The notes under the pieces: generated by a model
Databases searched by the model: none
Told to the model about the DNA's origin: nothing
What the model saw: only the letters and a program-made list of their open reading frames with translations
Position numbers and translations under genes: made by a program
NCBI RefSeq assembly: GCF_902459505.1
Contig: NC_047095.1
Span: 115,879,380-115,943,379 of the forward strand
Direction of reading: 5' to 3'
DNA: 64,000 nucleotides
From: Geotrypetes seraphini
Taxonomy: Eukaryota > Chordata > Amphibia > Gymnophiona > Dermophiidae
Part shown: piece after piece, positions 53,545-63,210 of the stretch
How positions within the stretch are numbered: position 1 is the first letter of the stretch
Layout of the letters: each line of letters starts with the position of its first letter

Positions 53545-53670
53545 TTTGCGGGCATCATACTTGCTACAGCCAACTGGCTCATAGGGAGGTGGGGAGTGTA
53601 ATGTCCACCCTTAATGCAGGGATTTTAATCCCAGACAGAATATCTAATACCACGGCTCTCTCTTCTACAG

Positions 53671-53781
53671 GAAGGAGGCGGAGTGCATTATGTGGAGCTG
53701 GAGTGCCTACCCCCCGCCAGGCAAGCCCCCAAGTCTCCCGGCTTAGGGCGCCCCTCCACCGTCTATGCCACCGTCGTCTGA
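53671..53781 (+). CDS. MPIG6B: MPIG6B-like, exon 7: ITIM, ITSM and stop
   Basis: It starts after TCTTCTACAG and reads EGGGVHYVELECLPPARQAP then KSPGLGRPSTVYATVV and TGA (53779-53781). V313-H-Y315-V-E-L318 fits the ITIM (V/I/L-x-Y-x-x-L), and T338-V-Y340-A-T-V343 fits the ITSM (T-x-Y-x-x-V). Human G6b-B ends with LLYADL and STIYAVVV, so both sites and the extreme C-terminus are conserved in order. In human these recruit SHP-1 and SHP-2 to restrain platelet activation. This exon is the strongest evidence for the gene's identity. Confidence 0.93.
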   Translation, partial: EGGGVHYVELECLPPARQAPKSPGLGRPSTVYATVV

Positions 53782-53921
53782 TGCAGTTTGCGCCACGCCT
53801 CCGACACGAATGTTGGACCCACCAGAAACTCTGCTCTTCAAGCCTCACTGTAGCTCACCACTATATCCTCGCCTCTACTGTCACAGGAACCACAGATCCG
53901 CTCACTGAGTGGAAGATGCTA

Positions 53922-53927
53922 AATAAA
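53922..53927 (+). terminator. MPIG6B: Poly(A) signal of the MPIG6B-like gene
   Basis: AATAAA 141 bp after the TGA stop. The 3' UTR is 53782 to about 53945. Confidence 0.8.
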
Positions 53928-53945
53928 AGCTTTCCTGAACTGTAA

Positions 53946-54620
53946 TTAATTCCTCTGCAACCCTATATTTGAGGTATAAGCAGGGTTCATAGGGGGTGAG
54001 ACTATGACATCTTATCGGTGAAGGTAGTGAAAAAATTGTATATGGGGGGGAGGGAAGTGAGAAATCCCATACAGGTAACAGCGTTGTAGAGGTGTGCAAA
54101 AAAATAAGTTCCACAGGAATCTAAGATATTGGTGATAAAAATATCCATTTATACCAAGGATAGGGAGCGTTTGTCCTTGCGCACAGCTCTTGTGCCTACT
54201 TGGTAAACAGTGAGAACTTTATGGACTTTGAAATGTAAAAAAATAGCTCGATTACATGTTTATGCGTAAGAAACTTTTAAAGAGGAAAGATTCTCAAAAA
54301 AAACCCCCAAAAATCCCTTATGGTGGCCTTAACGATGGTCGCTAAATCTTCTCCAGCCGCATTAGCGTGCGTGTTTTTTAGCTCACCGTGGTCTTTTCCG
54401 AGCTTTCTAGCTGTCGCCGACTCTGCCACGCAAATGTGGTAAAATGGGCTCATCAATATTCCCCAAGCACAGCGCCAACTTTTGGTGACCAAAAATCACC
54501 GACTGCTCCGGGGGTGCTGGTACTGTGAAAATCACTTCTCAGGCCTGTGTTTCTGGCTGTGGCTCATAATAAGATTTGACATTAAAACATAAATAGAACA
54601 AGATTCATGTGAATTATAGT
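53946..54620. other. No gene seen
   Basis: Mostly unique-looking DNA beyond the MPIG6B poly(A) site; I see no exon or repeat that I can name. Confidence 0.4.
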
Positions 54621-54624
54621 AGGT

Positions 54625-55690
54625 TTGTTTTTTTTGAAAGGGGGACAAGTTCCTGGAGGAAAAGCCTGTGATCTGCTATTGAAACAGACCTAGGGGAAGC
54701 CACTGCTTTCCCTTGGAGCGGTGACATGGAATGTTGCTACTATTTGGATTTCTGCCAGGTACTCTTCAAATTTGTTAAAACGAATGCAGATTGTGAAAAA
54801 CTGCAGGCGGTCCTTAGGAAATTGGAAGATTGGGCGACCAAGTGGCAGATGAAATTTAATGTGGACAAATGCAAAGTGATGCACATTGGGAAGAATAACC
54901 TGAAATCACAGTTACCGGATGCTAGGGTCCATCTTGGGGTTAGCGCCCAAGAAAAGGATCTGGTATCATCGTAGACAATACGATGAAAGCTTCCGCCCAA
55001 TGTGCGACGGTGGTCAAAAGAGCAAACAGGATGCTGGGAATTATTAAAAAAGGGATGGTTAACAAGACTAAGAATATCATAATGCCCCTGTATCGCTCTA
55101 TGGTACGATCTCATTTGGAGTATTGCGTTCAATTCTGGTCTCCTTATCTCAAGAAAGATATAGTGGTGTTAGAAAAGGTTCAAAGAACAGGGATGAAGAT
55201 GGTAAAGGGGATGGAACTCCTCTCGTATGAGGAAAGACTAAAATGGTTAGGGCTCTTCAGCTTGGAAAAGAGACGGCTGAGGGGAGAAAGGATTGAAGTC
55301 TACAAAATCCTGAGTGGAGTAGAACGGGTACAAGTGGATCGATTTTTCACTCCGTCAAAAATGACAAAGACTAGGGGACACGCGATGAAGTTACACGAAA
55401 ATACTTTTAAAACCAAGAGAAGGACATTTTTTTTTCACTCAGAGAATAAGCTCTGCAACGCGTTGCCAGAGGATATGGTAAGAGCGGATAGCGTAGCTGG
55501 TTTTAAGAAAGGTTTGAACAAGTTCCTGGAGGTAAAGTCCATAGTCTGTTATTGAGAAAGGCATGGGGGAAGCCACTGCTTGCCCTGGATCGGTAGCATG
55601 GAACATTGCTACACCTTGGGTTTTGACTAGGTACTAGTGACCCGGATTGGCCACCGTGAGAACGGGCTACATGGACCATCGGTCCGATCC
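54625..55690 (+). mobile_element. CR1/L2 LINE 3' part
   Basis: In order: [76 protein letters not shown] and the tail GGATTGGCCACCGTGAGAAC. Stops and at least one frame change separate the segments. A further tail fragment precedes it at 54645-54745. Confidence 0.85.
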
Positions 55691-55719
55691 AGTATACAAT
55701 ATTGAGCACTTTAATTTTC

Positions 55720-55838
55720 CCCCGTCCGTTTTTACAAAACCACAGTGCGTTTTTTAGCCCAGCCGCAACGGTAATAGCTCCGACGCTCATAGATTCTGGC
55801 GCTAAAAGCCAAGCTAGGGTTTTGTAAAGACGGGGGAG
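55720..55838. repeat. Small palindromic MITE
   Basis: CCCCCGTCCGTTTTTACAAA to GGGTTTTGTAAAGACGGGGG with GCGTTTTTTAGC inside; same family as 39075-39190. Confidence 0.75.
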
Positions 55839-55939
55839 TTATGTGGTAACCCAGAGCTAGTTATGTCTTATATCAGCACTTAATATATCAATCGAAGACG
55901 TAAATTCAGTGTTCAAATAATGTACTGTTTATGTAACAG

Positions 55940-56745
55940 AGGAAAAAGACCTCCAAAAATAGGCGATCGCAGGATACAAATCGGCGCTCAAGGATCTATC
56001 GTACGAGGAGAGGCTGAAAAATTTGCGGCTATACTCACTCGAGGAACGTAGGGAGAGAGGAGATACGATCGAGACGTTTAAGTATATTACCGGCCGTATC
56101 GAGATGGAAGAAGAGATTCTCTTTCTCAAAGGACCCTCAGCCACAAGAAGGCATCCGCTCAAACTCAGGGGCGGGAAATTTCGTGGCGACACCAGGAAAT
56201 ATTTCTTCACCGAGAGAGTGGTTGATCCTTGGAACGAGCTCCCGGTGCAGGTGATCGAGGCAAACAGCGTGCAAGAATTTAAGAGCAAATGGGATGCTCA
56301 TGTGGGATCCCTTAGAGCAGTGGTCTCAAACTCAAACACTTTACAGGGCCACATTTTGGATTTGTAGGTACTTGGAGGGCCTCAGAAAAAAATAGTTAAT
56401 GTATTATTAAAGAAATGACAATTTTGCATGAGGTAAATCTTTCCTTTTGGCTAAGTCTTAATAATAAGATTGTCATTTATAGCTAAAGAGACATATGATC
56501 GTGAAACTGTTTTATTTTACTTTTGTGATTATGATAAATATACCGAAGGCCTCAAAATAGTACCTGGCGGGCCGCATGTGGCCCCTGGGCCACGAGTTTG
56601 AGACCACTGCCTTAGAGGGTTAAGCTAAGGGAACCTGTCACCAGGAGTGGGATCCTTAGGATAGTAGACTTGGGGGGTGGGTCAGTAGAGTGGGCAGACC
56701 TGATGAGCTATGCCCCTTATCTGCCGTCATCTTCTATGTTTCTAT
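55940..56745 (+). mobile_element. CR1/L2 LINE 3' part interrupted by a hAT element
   Basis: [40 protein letters not shown] and KYFFTERVVDPWNELPVQVI are read in one frame. The tail GTGGGCAGACCTGATGAGCT ... CATCTTCTATGTTTCTAT ends it. Confidence 0.85.
56318..56609. mobile_element. hAT element (CAGTGGTCTCAAACTC) in the LINE
   Basis: CAGTGGTCTCAAACTCAAAC to CACGAGTTTGAGACCACTG, with GGGCCGCATGTGGCCCCTGG near the right end. Perfect 8-bp duplication CCTTAGAG (56310-56317 and 56610-56617). The ends resemble Charlie-type hAT relics of other vertebrates. Confidence 0.93.
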
Positions 56746-56759
56746 TTAAACAGCGGCAC

Positions 56760-56830
56760 GCTTTCAACTGACAACAGAGCACTTCCCCTGAAGAAACCAG
56801 GAAAGAGTGAAATGGATTTGGACTCCGTTG
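56760..56830 (+). ncRNA. Degenerate hammerhead-like remnant
   Basis: CCCCTGAAGAAACC ... GTGAAATGG ... CTCCGTTGGGAGAG keeps the order CTGAAGA, GAAA and a closing stem (TCTCCC/GGGAGA type), but stem II is poor. Probably a relic of the same retroelement type as 917-964. Confidence 0.25.
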
Positions 56831-57119
56831 GGAGAGAAGATAAGTGCCTGGTTATTCTTCTTTTCTGAAGTTTGCTGCATTGTTTTAAGAAGATATTTTT
56901 TTGCACATTTATATATTAATGCGGTTGCTTATCTACCTTTGAACATTATTATGAATGCGAATAAGCACTAAAAAAAAAAAACTCCACACGCATAAAAAGT
57001 ATTAAAAGAAGAAAAAGTGACATAACTAAATATTTATTCAAAATAATGTATAATATGCATGAAGATATTTAAACACGCAGAGGTTTTTTGATCAGTGATA
57101 AAGCCCCTAAACCCTACTG

Positions 57120-57955
57120 GTTTAAGGGTATTATCACTGGTCCAGGACCTGGCAACTCAGTTTCAATACCGAAAAATGTAAAGTCATGCACCTGGGCAGC
57201 CAAAATCCATGCAAGACGTACACCTTTAATGGTAAAATCCTACAAAGGACTGTAGCAGAACGTGACTTAGGGGTGATCATCAGTGAGGACATGAAGACTG
57301 CCAAGCAAGTGGAGAAAGCTTCATCTAAGGCTAGACAAATCATAGGTTGTATACGTCGTAGGGGTTGTATAGGTTGTAGGGGTTTCGTCAGCCGGAAGCC
57401 CGAAGTCATTATGCCATTGTATAGATCCATGGTGAAACCCCATCTGGAATACTGTGTACAATTTTGGAGGATGCATTACCGCAAAGATGTGCTGAGACTT
57501 GAGTCGGTCCAGCGTATGGCCACCCGGATGGTCTCGGGACTCAAGGATCTCCCGTAGGAGGAAAGGCTGAAAAAATTGCAGCTATACTCCCTCGAGGAAC
57601 GCAGAGAGAGGGGAGACATGATCGAGACGTTCAAATATCTCACGGGCCGTCTCGAGGTGGAAGAGGACATCTTCTTTTTCAAAGGCCCCACGGCAACAAG
57701 AGGGCATCCGTGGAAAATCAGGAGCGGGAAACTACACGGTGACACCAGGAAATACTTCTTCACCGAGAGGGTGGTTGATCACTGGAATGATCTTCCACTG
57801 CAGGTGGTCGAGGCCAGCAGCGTGCCTGATTTTAAGTCAAAATGGGATCGCCACGTGGGATCTCTTCACAGAGAAAGGTAGGGGAGGGTTATTGGGGTGG
57901 GCAGACTTGGTGGGCCGTGGCCCTTATCTGCCGTCTATTTCTATGTTTCTATGTT
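57120..57955 (+). mobile_element. CR1/L2 LINE 3' part
   Basis: [60 protein letters not shown] and KYFFTERVVDHWNDLPLQVV in order, with a 12-bp direct repeat (AGGGGTTGTATAGG region, 57352-57378) and one stop (GTAGTAG-like, at DLPStop). The tail ends CTATTTCTATGTTTCTATG. Confidence 0.85.
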
Positions 57956-58359
57956 ACATACGGGTGTCTTTCAATTGACTTGATATCTGGGGGGGTTTGA
58001 GGTCTTTTTTCTCTGTTACACAAACAGTACATTATTTGATACTTTGAGTGTTCATATTATTAGTAATATATTATATCGGCACTTAGCCAGCCAAATGTTG
58101 ATGCCACGCTTGAACACCCCCAAAATGGCCAGTTTAAATACTGCTGAAGTTAGTGGTAAGCCCCAAGCAAGTGATTTTGATGGACCAGAATCCATTTCTG
58201 GATGGTTAAAATTGCTTTAAATATCATCCCCTAAATTTTTTTTTTTTTTTTGTCCAGAAACATTCCAAGGAAGGGGCTCCGACACCACGGTGATAAACAG
58301 AAACAGTTCTAGATGTTTTAGGATTTCTGCTTCTGCTCACTTGACCTAATCAATTAAAA

Positions 58360-58841
58360 CGTCATTATATACCCGACTTGAGCAGCTAATCTAATGTAAT
58401 CTTCAGTCTTATATACCGGATCGTTCCCTTAGGGCAGGGTTAGGCAATTCTGGGTCCTTGAGAGCCAGACCAGGTCAGGTTTTCAGGATATCCACAATGA
58501 ATATGTACGAGATGGATTTGCATGCACTGCCTCCTTGAGATTCAAATCTATCTCATGCATATTTATTGTGCATATCCTGAAAACTTGACCTGGCTCCGGC
58601 TCTCGAGGACCGGAATTGCCTACCCCTGCCTTAGGGGACTCGATCCAGTTAACAAACTTTAAGTTAGTGATACATTAGTGAACAGTAATAAAACAGGAAA
58701 AACCAATGAATATTAACATTCAACGATTAATTAGAAAAATTCTTAAAGAAGTATCCTCTTTCAGCTATCCGTTGGGAATTTCTTAAACGGATACGTTTTC
58801 AGAATGTTTCTAAAATGGGTCAAAGATGAGGAGGTTCTAAT
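58360..58841 (-). mobile_element. LINE tail and C-terminus, minus strand, left part
   Basis: The reversed tail (TAATCTTCAGTCTTATATACCG) and the segment 58780-58841 (minus-strand RTSSSLTHFRNILKTYPF) belong to the LINE that continues at 59532-59790. Confidence 0.65.
58435..58628. mobile_element. hAT MITE, perfect duplication
   Basis: CAGGGTTAGGCAATTCTGGG to CCGGAATTGCCTACCCCTG with CCTTAGGG at 58427-58434 and 58629-58636. Confidence 0.93.
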
Positions 58842-59523
58842 TAGAGAATGACACGGGGAAAAATTCTGTCCCCGTCACTGGCCCGTCCCCGGTCCATCAT
58901 TCTGTCCCCTTCACCGCCCCGTCACCGTCCCCGCTGTCCCTTTCACCACCCCGTCCCCGTCTTCATCGTCTTCTCCTCTCCATCCTTCCACCCCCAGCAC
59001 CCTTCACGCGGTCCAGCAGCTCCCTCCTACCGGCCAGCCATGGATTCCCCTCCCTCCCTCCCTCCCTCCCTTTCCTTCTCTTGTTGAAACTGGCGATTTC
59101 TATAAGGCTATGTGCTGTATTACAGCCGGAGTCTTGAAGTAACGTCTCCTCCGATGCAACCAGAAAGAGGAAGTTGCGTCGGAGGAGACTTTTCCAGCAG
59201 GCAACGCGACGCAACTTCAAGGCTCCGGCTGTAATACAGCACATAGCCTTATAGAAATCGCCAGTTTCAACAAGATAAGGTAAGGGAAAAGGAGGGAGGG
59301 AGGGAGATGCATGGCCGGACGGCTGGTGAGAGAGAGGGGGCTGCCGGATCGAACTCTTCACCACGTGTTCATGCTCGTTCACCGTGCGTGCTAACCATTC
59401 ACCACTCCACGGGGCGGTGAATGGCCTTGTCCCCGATCTTGCGGTGACCTTTTTTTTTTTGGTCACCATTTTGGCGGGTTACCCGCGGCTAACCGCGGCT
59501 AACAACCACCGTGTCATTCTCTA
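58842..59523. mobile_element. MITE of the TAGAGAATGACACGG family, intact ends
   Basis: TAGAGAATGACACGGGG to CACCGTGTCATTCTCTA with GTTCTAAT at 58834-58841 and 59524-59531, a perfect 8-bp duplication. A strong inner inverted repeat spans about 59085-59272 (ATGTGCTGTATTACAGCC and its complement). It splits a minus-strand LINE. Confidence 0.92.
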
Positions 59524-59800
59524 GTTCTAATAACTGAGGGAAGATCATTCCAAATTTTCACCATAGTAAATGCCAAAGAATGCGAGAGCTTACCTAAAGT
59601 TTGAATCCCTCTAACAGAAGGGAATATTAATTTGAATTTATGTATATTCCTAGTAGACTGAGGACGATGCGAATTAAAAGAAAGAGGAAACAATGGGGAA
59701 AAAAATCCCATATAAACTCTTAAAAACATTAGCACACTTAAACTGAACTCTCCAATTAAACGCATCAATTACAGAGTTGAACTCGTCCTTATATACTCAA
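59524..59800 (-). mobile_element. LINE C-terminal segment, minus strand, right part
   Basis: The minus strand reads FSPLFPLSFNSHRPQSTRNI, HKFKLIFPSVRGIQTLGKLS and HSLAFTMVKIWNDLPSVIRT, akin to the + strand copy at 5755-6147. Confidence 0.75.
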
Positions 59801-60585
59801 AAAAAAAAATAAATGATCACTTTAAAACCAGCCAAGATAATTTGATTATTAAAATAGCCACACACACAATTTGTAAGTTATCTGCATTTACTTCACTTTT
59901 ATTAAGAAATAAACCAAAAAAAGGTGTTGTTATTTTCAAGAACCTACAGGTACAAAATCTAGCCTGCTACAATTACCCAACCCCTGGGCTGCTGGGAGGA
60001 GGATTTCAGCAGCCCAAACAGCTTGGAGGCATTCCTGCCTTCTCGGGGCATTACAGGTAAAAGAGGGAGGAGCCAAACAAGCCACACCCCCATCTGCATA
60101 TTTGAAGTCAGGAAGGAAGGCGCTGCAGCAGGGGGGGGGGAAAGAACATACAAGAGATTACTTGGGAGAGGAGCCTTCATGGGAACAGTGGGTGGCTACA
60201 GTTTCTTATTGATCAGAATGCAACAGGAAGACAGGGTCCCCCCAATCTTCCCCACCTCGGTGCAGGCAGCTGGGATGAGGGTGTAGTCTGTCAGCTTCTG
60301 GAAAGTCTGTAAGGGAAGAGAGTTAAGATGTAAGAACTGGAGGACTTCAAGCCCAACTTTCTGCCAGTTGCTGAAAAGCTAACTCCTAGGTCAGGGATGC
60401 AGGAATTCAGGCCAGGTGTTCAGGACAGCCTTAGGTATATGCATGAGATTTGCATACAATGGAAGTACTATCCATATTCATTAGAGAGATCCTGAAAATC
60501 TGGCCTGTTTTGCGGCGTTCAAGGCCTCAGATCTTCCATCCCTGTCCTATGTACTTCCAGGAAAAAACATTGAAGGTGACCTCTG
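59800..60585. other. No gene seen
   Basis: AT-rich then GC-richer DNA; a diverged MITE core (TTAGGTATATGCATGAGATTTG) lies at about 60430-60540. No supported exon. Confidence 0.4.
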
Positions 60586-60615
60586 GGTGCTACAATACTT
60601 TATTCATTCAAATAA

Positions 60616-60669
60616 AGACTCCACACTTAACGTGTTTCGGCCTCAAATGGCCTGCATCAGTCTATAGTC
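60616..60669 (-). ncRNA. Hammerhead-like motif, left arm
   Basis: Minus strand: CTGATG (60655-60660), stem II GGCC-ATTTGA-GGCC, GAAAC (60634-60638), then a hairpin ACAC...GTGT and GGAGTC pairing with GACT upstream. The cleavage triplet appears as GTG rather than GTC. Confidence 0.45.
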
Positions 60670-60930
60670 CAAAAGAAACCCAAATATATAAACAAGCATC
60701 CATGCATATGAATAACAAAACATTTGACATTAAATATGAATAGGACATATTGAAATATATTTTTAAAAAGTTTTTTAAAATATATTAAATTTTTAAAAAA
60801 TATATAAAAAATTTATGTCAAATGTTTTATTATTCATATGTTGTTCATGGATGCTTTCATGTTTGTATTCATATGTTCATGTTCATATGTTATTCATGGA
60901 TGTTTTCATGTTTATATATTTGGGGTTTTT

Positions 60931-60986
60931 GGACTATAGACTCCTGTTGCAGGTCATTTGAGGCCGAAACACGCACATGTCGAGTC
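60931..60986 (+). ncRNA. Hammerhead-like motif, right arm
   Basis: Plus strand: GACTC (60939-60943), core CTGTTG (60944-60949), GAAAC (60966-60970), hairpin, GTC (60979-60981), then GAGTC (60982-60986) pairing with GACTC as stem I. Core position 6 is T instead of A, so likely inactive. Confidence 0.45.
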
Positions 60987-61015
60987 TTTATTTGAATGAA
61001 TAATATTATAGTACC

Positions 61016-61797
61016 CAGAGCCTGCCTGAAGTCGCGTGCGTCTGAGGGCGGAAGCTTCTCCTCTGATGCAACCGAAAGTTGTGTCAGAGGGGAAGCTTCC
61101 GCCCGCAGACGCACACAACTTCAGGCAGGCTCTGGCGGCTTGCACAAATTACACTGTAACTCGCCACGAAGTAAGAGGGAGGGAGGGAGATGCTCGAACC
61201 GCACGAGGAGTGCTGTAGGACAGTGGAAAGGAAAAGATGCTGAAGGGGGGTGGTGAGAGGGGGTGGTGGTGGAAAGGAATGGAACAGACGCTGAAGGAAA
61301 ATGGGGAACAGAGAGTGGGGAGAAAACACTGGAAGGGAAATGGGGAACAGAGAATGGGGAGAAGACAGAGATGCCAGACTAAGGGGGGAGCGGAGGGAAG
61401 AAGATAGGTGCCAGACCAATTGGGGGGGAGGGAGAGATGGAAGGAAGAGGCACAGTAACAGAGCAAATGGAAGACGCAGAGAGAAAGCAGACAGTGGATG
61501 GAAGGAATTGAATGAGACGATGAGGAAAGCAGAAATCAGACAACAAAAGGTAGAAAAAAATTTCTATTTCTTTTCTTTTTTTTTTTTGCTTCAGGATAAA
61601 AAGTAGTACATTAGTTGTGTTGATAAAAATTTATAAACAAAGCCCTGCCATCTGAACATCTCTTTCTCTAGTTCAACAGCCAGAACTTTGATTTATAAGG
61701 AATAATTTAAATATTGCAGAACTGAGGCTTGTATGGATGCTGCGGGACAGTAGTCGCAGGGATGGGAACAAATTTTTTCCCCTGTGTCATTCTCTAA
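61016..61797. mobile_element. MITE of the GTGTCATTCTCTA family with inner palindrome
   Basis: The right end CCCTGTGTCATTCTCTA (about 61783-61797) matches 58842-59523. At 61019-61137 an inverted repeat pairs GAGCCTGCCTGAAGTCGCGT with its near-complement. Long purine-rich stretch 61170-61550. The left terminus is missing. Confidence 0.6.
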
Positions 61798-61885
61798 TGT
61801 GGCTCAGAGTAGTGGAAAGGTGCAAAAAGACTGGTGGACTCAAGATATCACACACAATTCTTTATTTCTTCAATACACCATATAT

Positions 61886-61934
61886 CCACTCGACATGCGC
61901 ATGTTTCGGCCAAAGAGGCCTGCATCAGGAGTCT
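61886..61934 (-). ncRNA. Hammerhead-like motif, best core of the set
   Basis: Minus strand: GACTC (61929-61933), CTGATG (61923-61928), then CA, stem II GGCC-TCTTT-GGCC, GAAAC, palindromic stem III ACATGCGCATGT, GTC (61892-61894) and GAGTG closing stem I. All expected elements are in order, with one extra base before stem II as in the other copies. Confidence 0.55.
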
Positions 61935-62217
61935 ACAATCATAAACACGTATGTTAATAAAAAAATTTTCAGTCATGAGATTAATAATGTAAACATATGC
62001 ATATGAAAAATGAATCATCATCAAAAAACAAAAAGAGGAAAAAGGGAAGTAAGAAGTAAGGCAATGACAAAAAATGGAGAGAATCCTGCATTCACCGTGG
62101 GCCTCATCTGGGGCAGCCTCCTTGGAGCGGCTGGGGCACGGGCAGTGTGTCTGGGAGGGAATGCATGGATGGGAGAACATCGCAGGGGAGGAGACATAGG
62201 CATCCTGGGACTGTCTG

Positions 62218-62738
62218 CCAAGTCTCTTCCCTGAAGAAGCCCTTTCTGGAAACGTCAATCGCTCCTCCTAAACTTACTTGCTCCACTTCATCACTGACGC
62301 TGAAACCGTGGACTGAAGACAAAGTTTTTATTTTATTTTTCTTTCCAGCTTATGATTTATCTTTAATCTTATCTATTGTTTTGCCTTTTGTCTTTGTTTT
62401 GTTCTATTTCTATCATTTAAATTTCTCTAGAATTCTACTGTTCAACGGCTCCCCCTTCTGCTTCTATTCCTTTCTCTCCTCTCTTCTACCTTCCAAAGTA
62501 TTTAGATCAATGCTGTCTTGTTAAAATGTTTATTTTCTTTTTATTTTTCCTCTAACTCTACTTTTCACTTCTCTATTACCCTCCAGGTACTTTAGTTAGA
62601 TTGTGAGCCTTCGGGACAGTAAGGGAATTTTTCAAGTACCTTTCTTATTTCTAAGCTTAATGTATATTTTCTGTAAATCGCTTAGAACCTAACGGATGTA
62701 GCGGTATATAAGAAATAAATTACATTACATTACATTAC
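62218..62738 (+). mobile_element. LINE-type 3' tail, copy 1
   Basis: It ends TTAGATTGTGAGCCTTCGGG, AATCGCTTAGAACCTAACGG, GCGGTATATAAG and then (ATTAC)n. The part 62431-62738 is repeated at 62903-63205. At 62228, CCCTGAAGAAGCCC with GGAAACGTC resembles a decayed hammerhead. Confidence 0.7.
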
Positions 62739-62902
62739 ATGGACCATTTGGCCTTCATCTGCCATCATGTTTCTAGGTTTCTATAACCATAAAGCTCTAT
62801 GACATCACAATGCAGGCAAAGAGCCTTAGCCAATGGGAAGAAGATATGCAAATGTTAAGAGCCTTAGCCAATAGGGAGAGGAGGAGATAGTGGATGCTGC
62901 AG

Positions 62903-63205
62903 AATTCTACTGTTCAACGGCTCCCCCTTCTGCTTCTATTCCTTTCTCTCCTCTCTTCTACCTTCCAAAGTATTTAGATCAATGCTGTCTTGTTAAAATG
63001 TTTATTTTATTTTTATTTTTCCTCTAGCTCTACTTTTCACTTCTCTATTACCCTCCAGGTACTTTAGTCAGATTGTGAGCCTTCGGGACAGTAAGGGAAT
63101 TTTTCAAGTACCTTTCTTATTTCTAATCTTAATGTATATTTTCTGTAAACCGCTTAGAACCTAACGGATGTAGCGGTATATAAGAAATAAATTACATTAC
63201 ATTAC
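62903..63205 (+). repeat. Direct duplicate of 62431-62738
   Basis: From GAATTCTACTGTTCAACGGC to ATTACATTACATTAC the two copies differ at only a few positions (for example TCTAACTC / TCTAGCTC and GTTAGATT / GTCAGATT). They lie in the same orientation about 165 bp apart. Confidence 0.9.
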
Positions 63206-63210
63206 TATTG

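Larger units (their letters stand above)
60588..61016. repeat. Palindrome with a hammerhead-like motif in each arm
   Basis: The left arm (GGGTGCTACAATACTTTATT, reading right) and right arm (TGAATAATATTATAGTACCC) are inverted copies meeting in AT-rich DNA near 60790. Each arm carries ACATTTGAC / GTCAAATGTT and a ribozyme-like core (60616-60669 minus strand, 60931-60986 plus strand). Confidence 0.75.
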
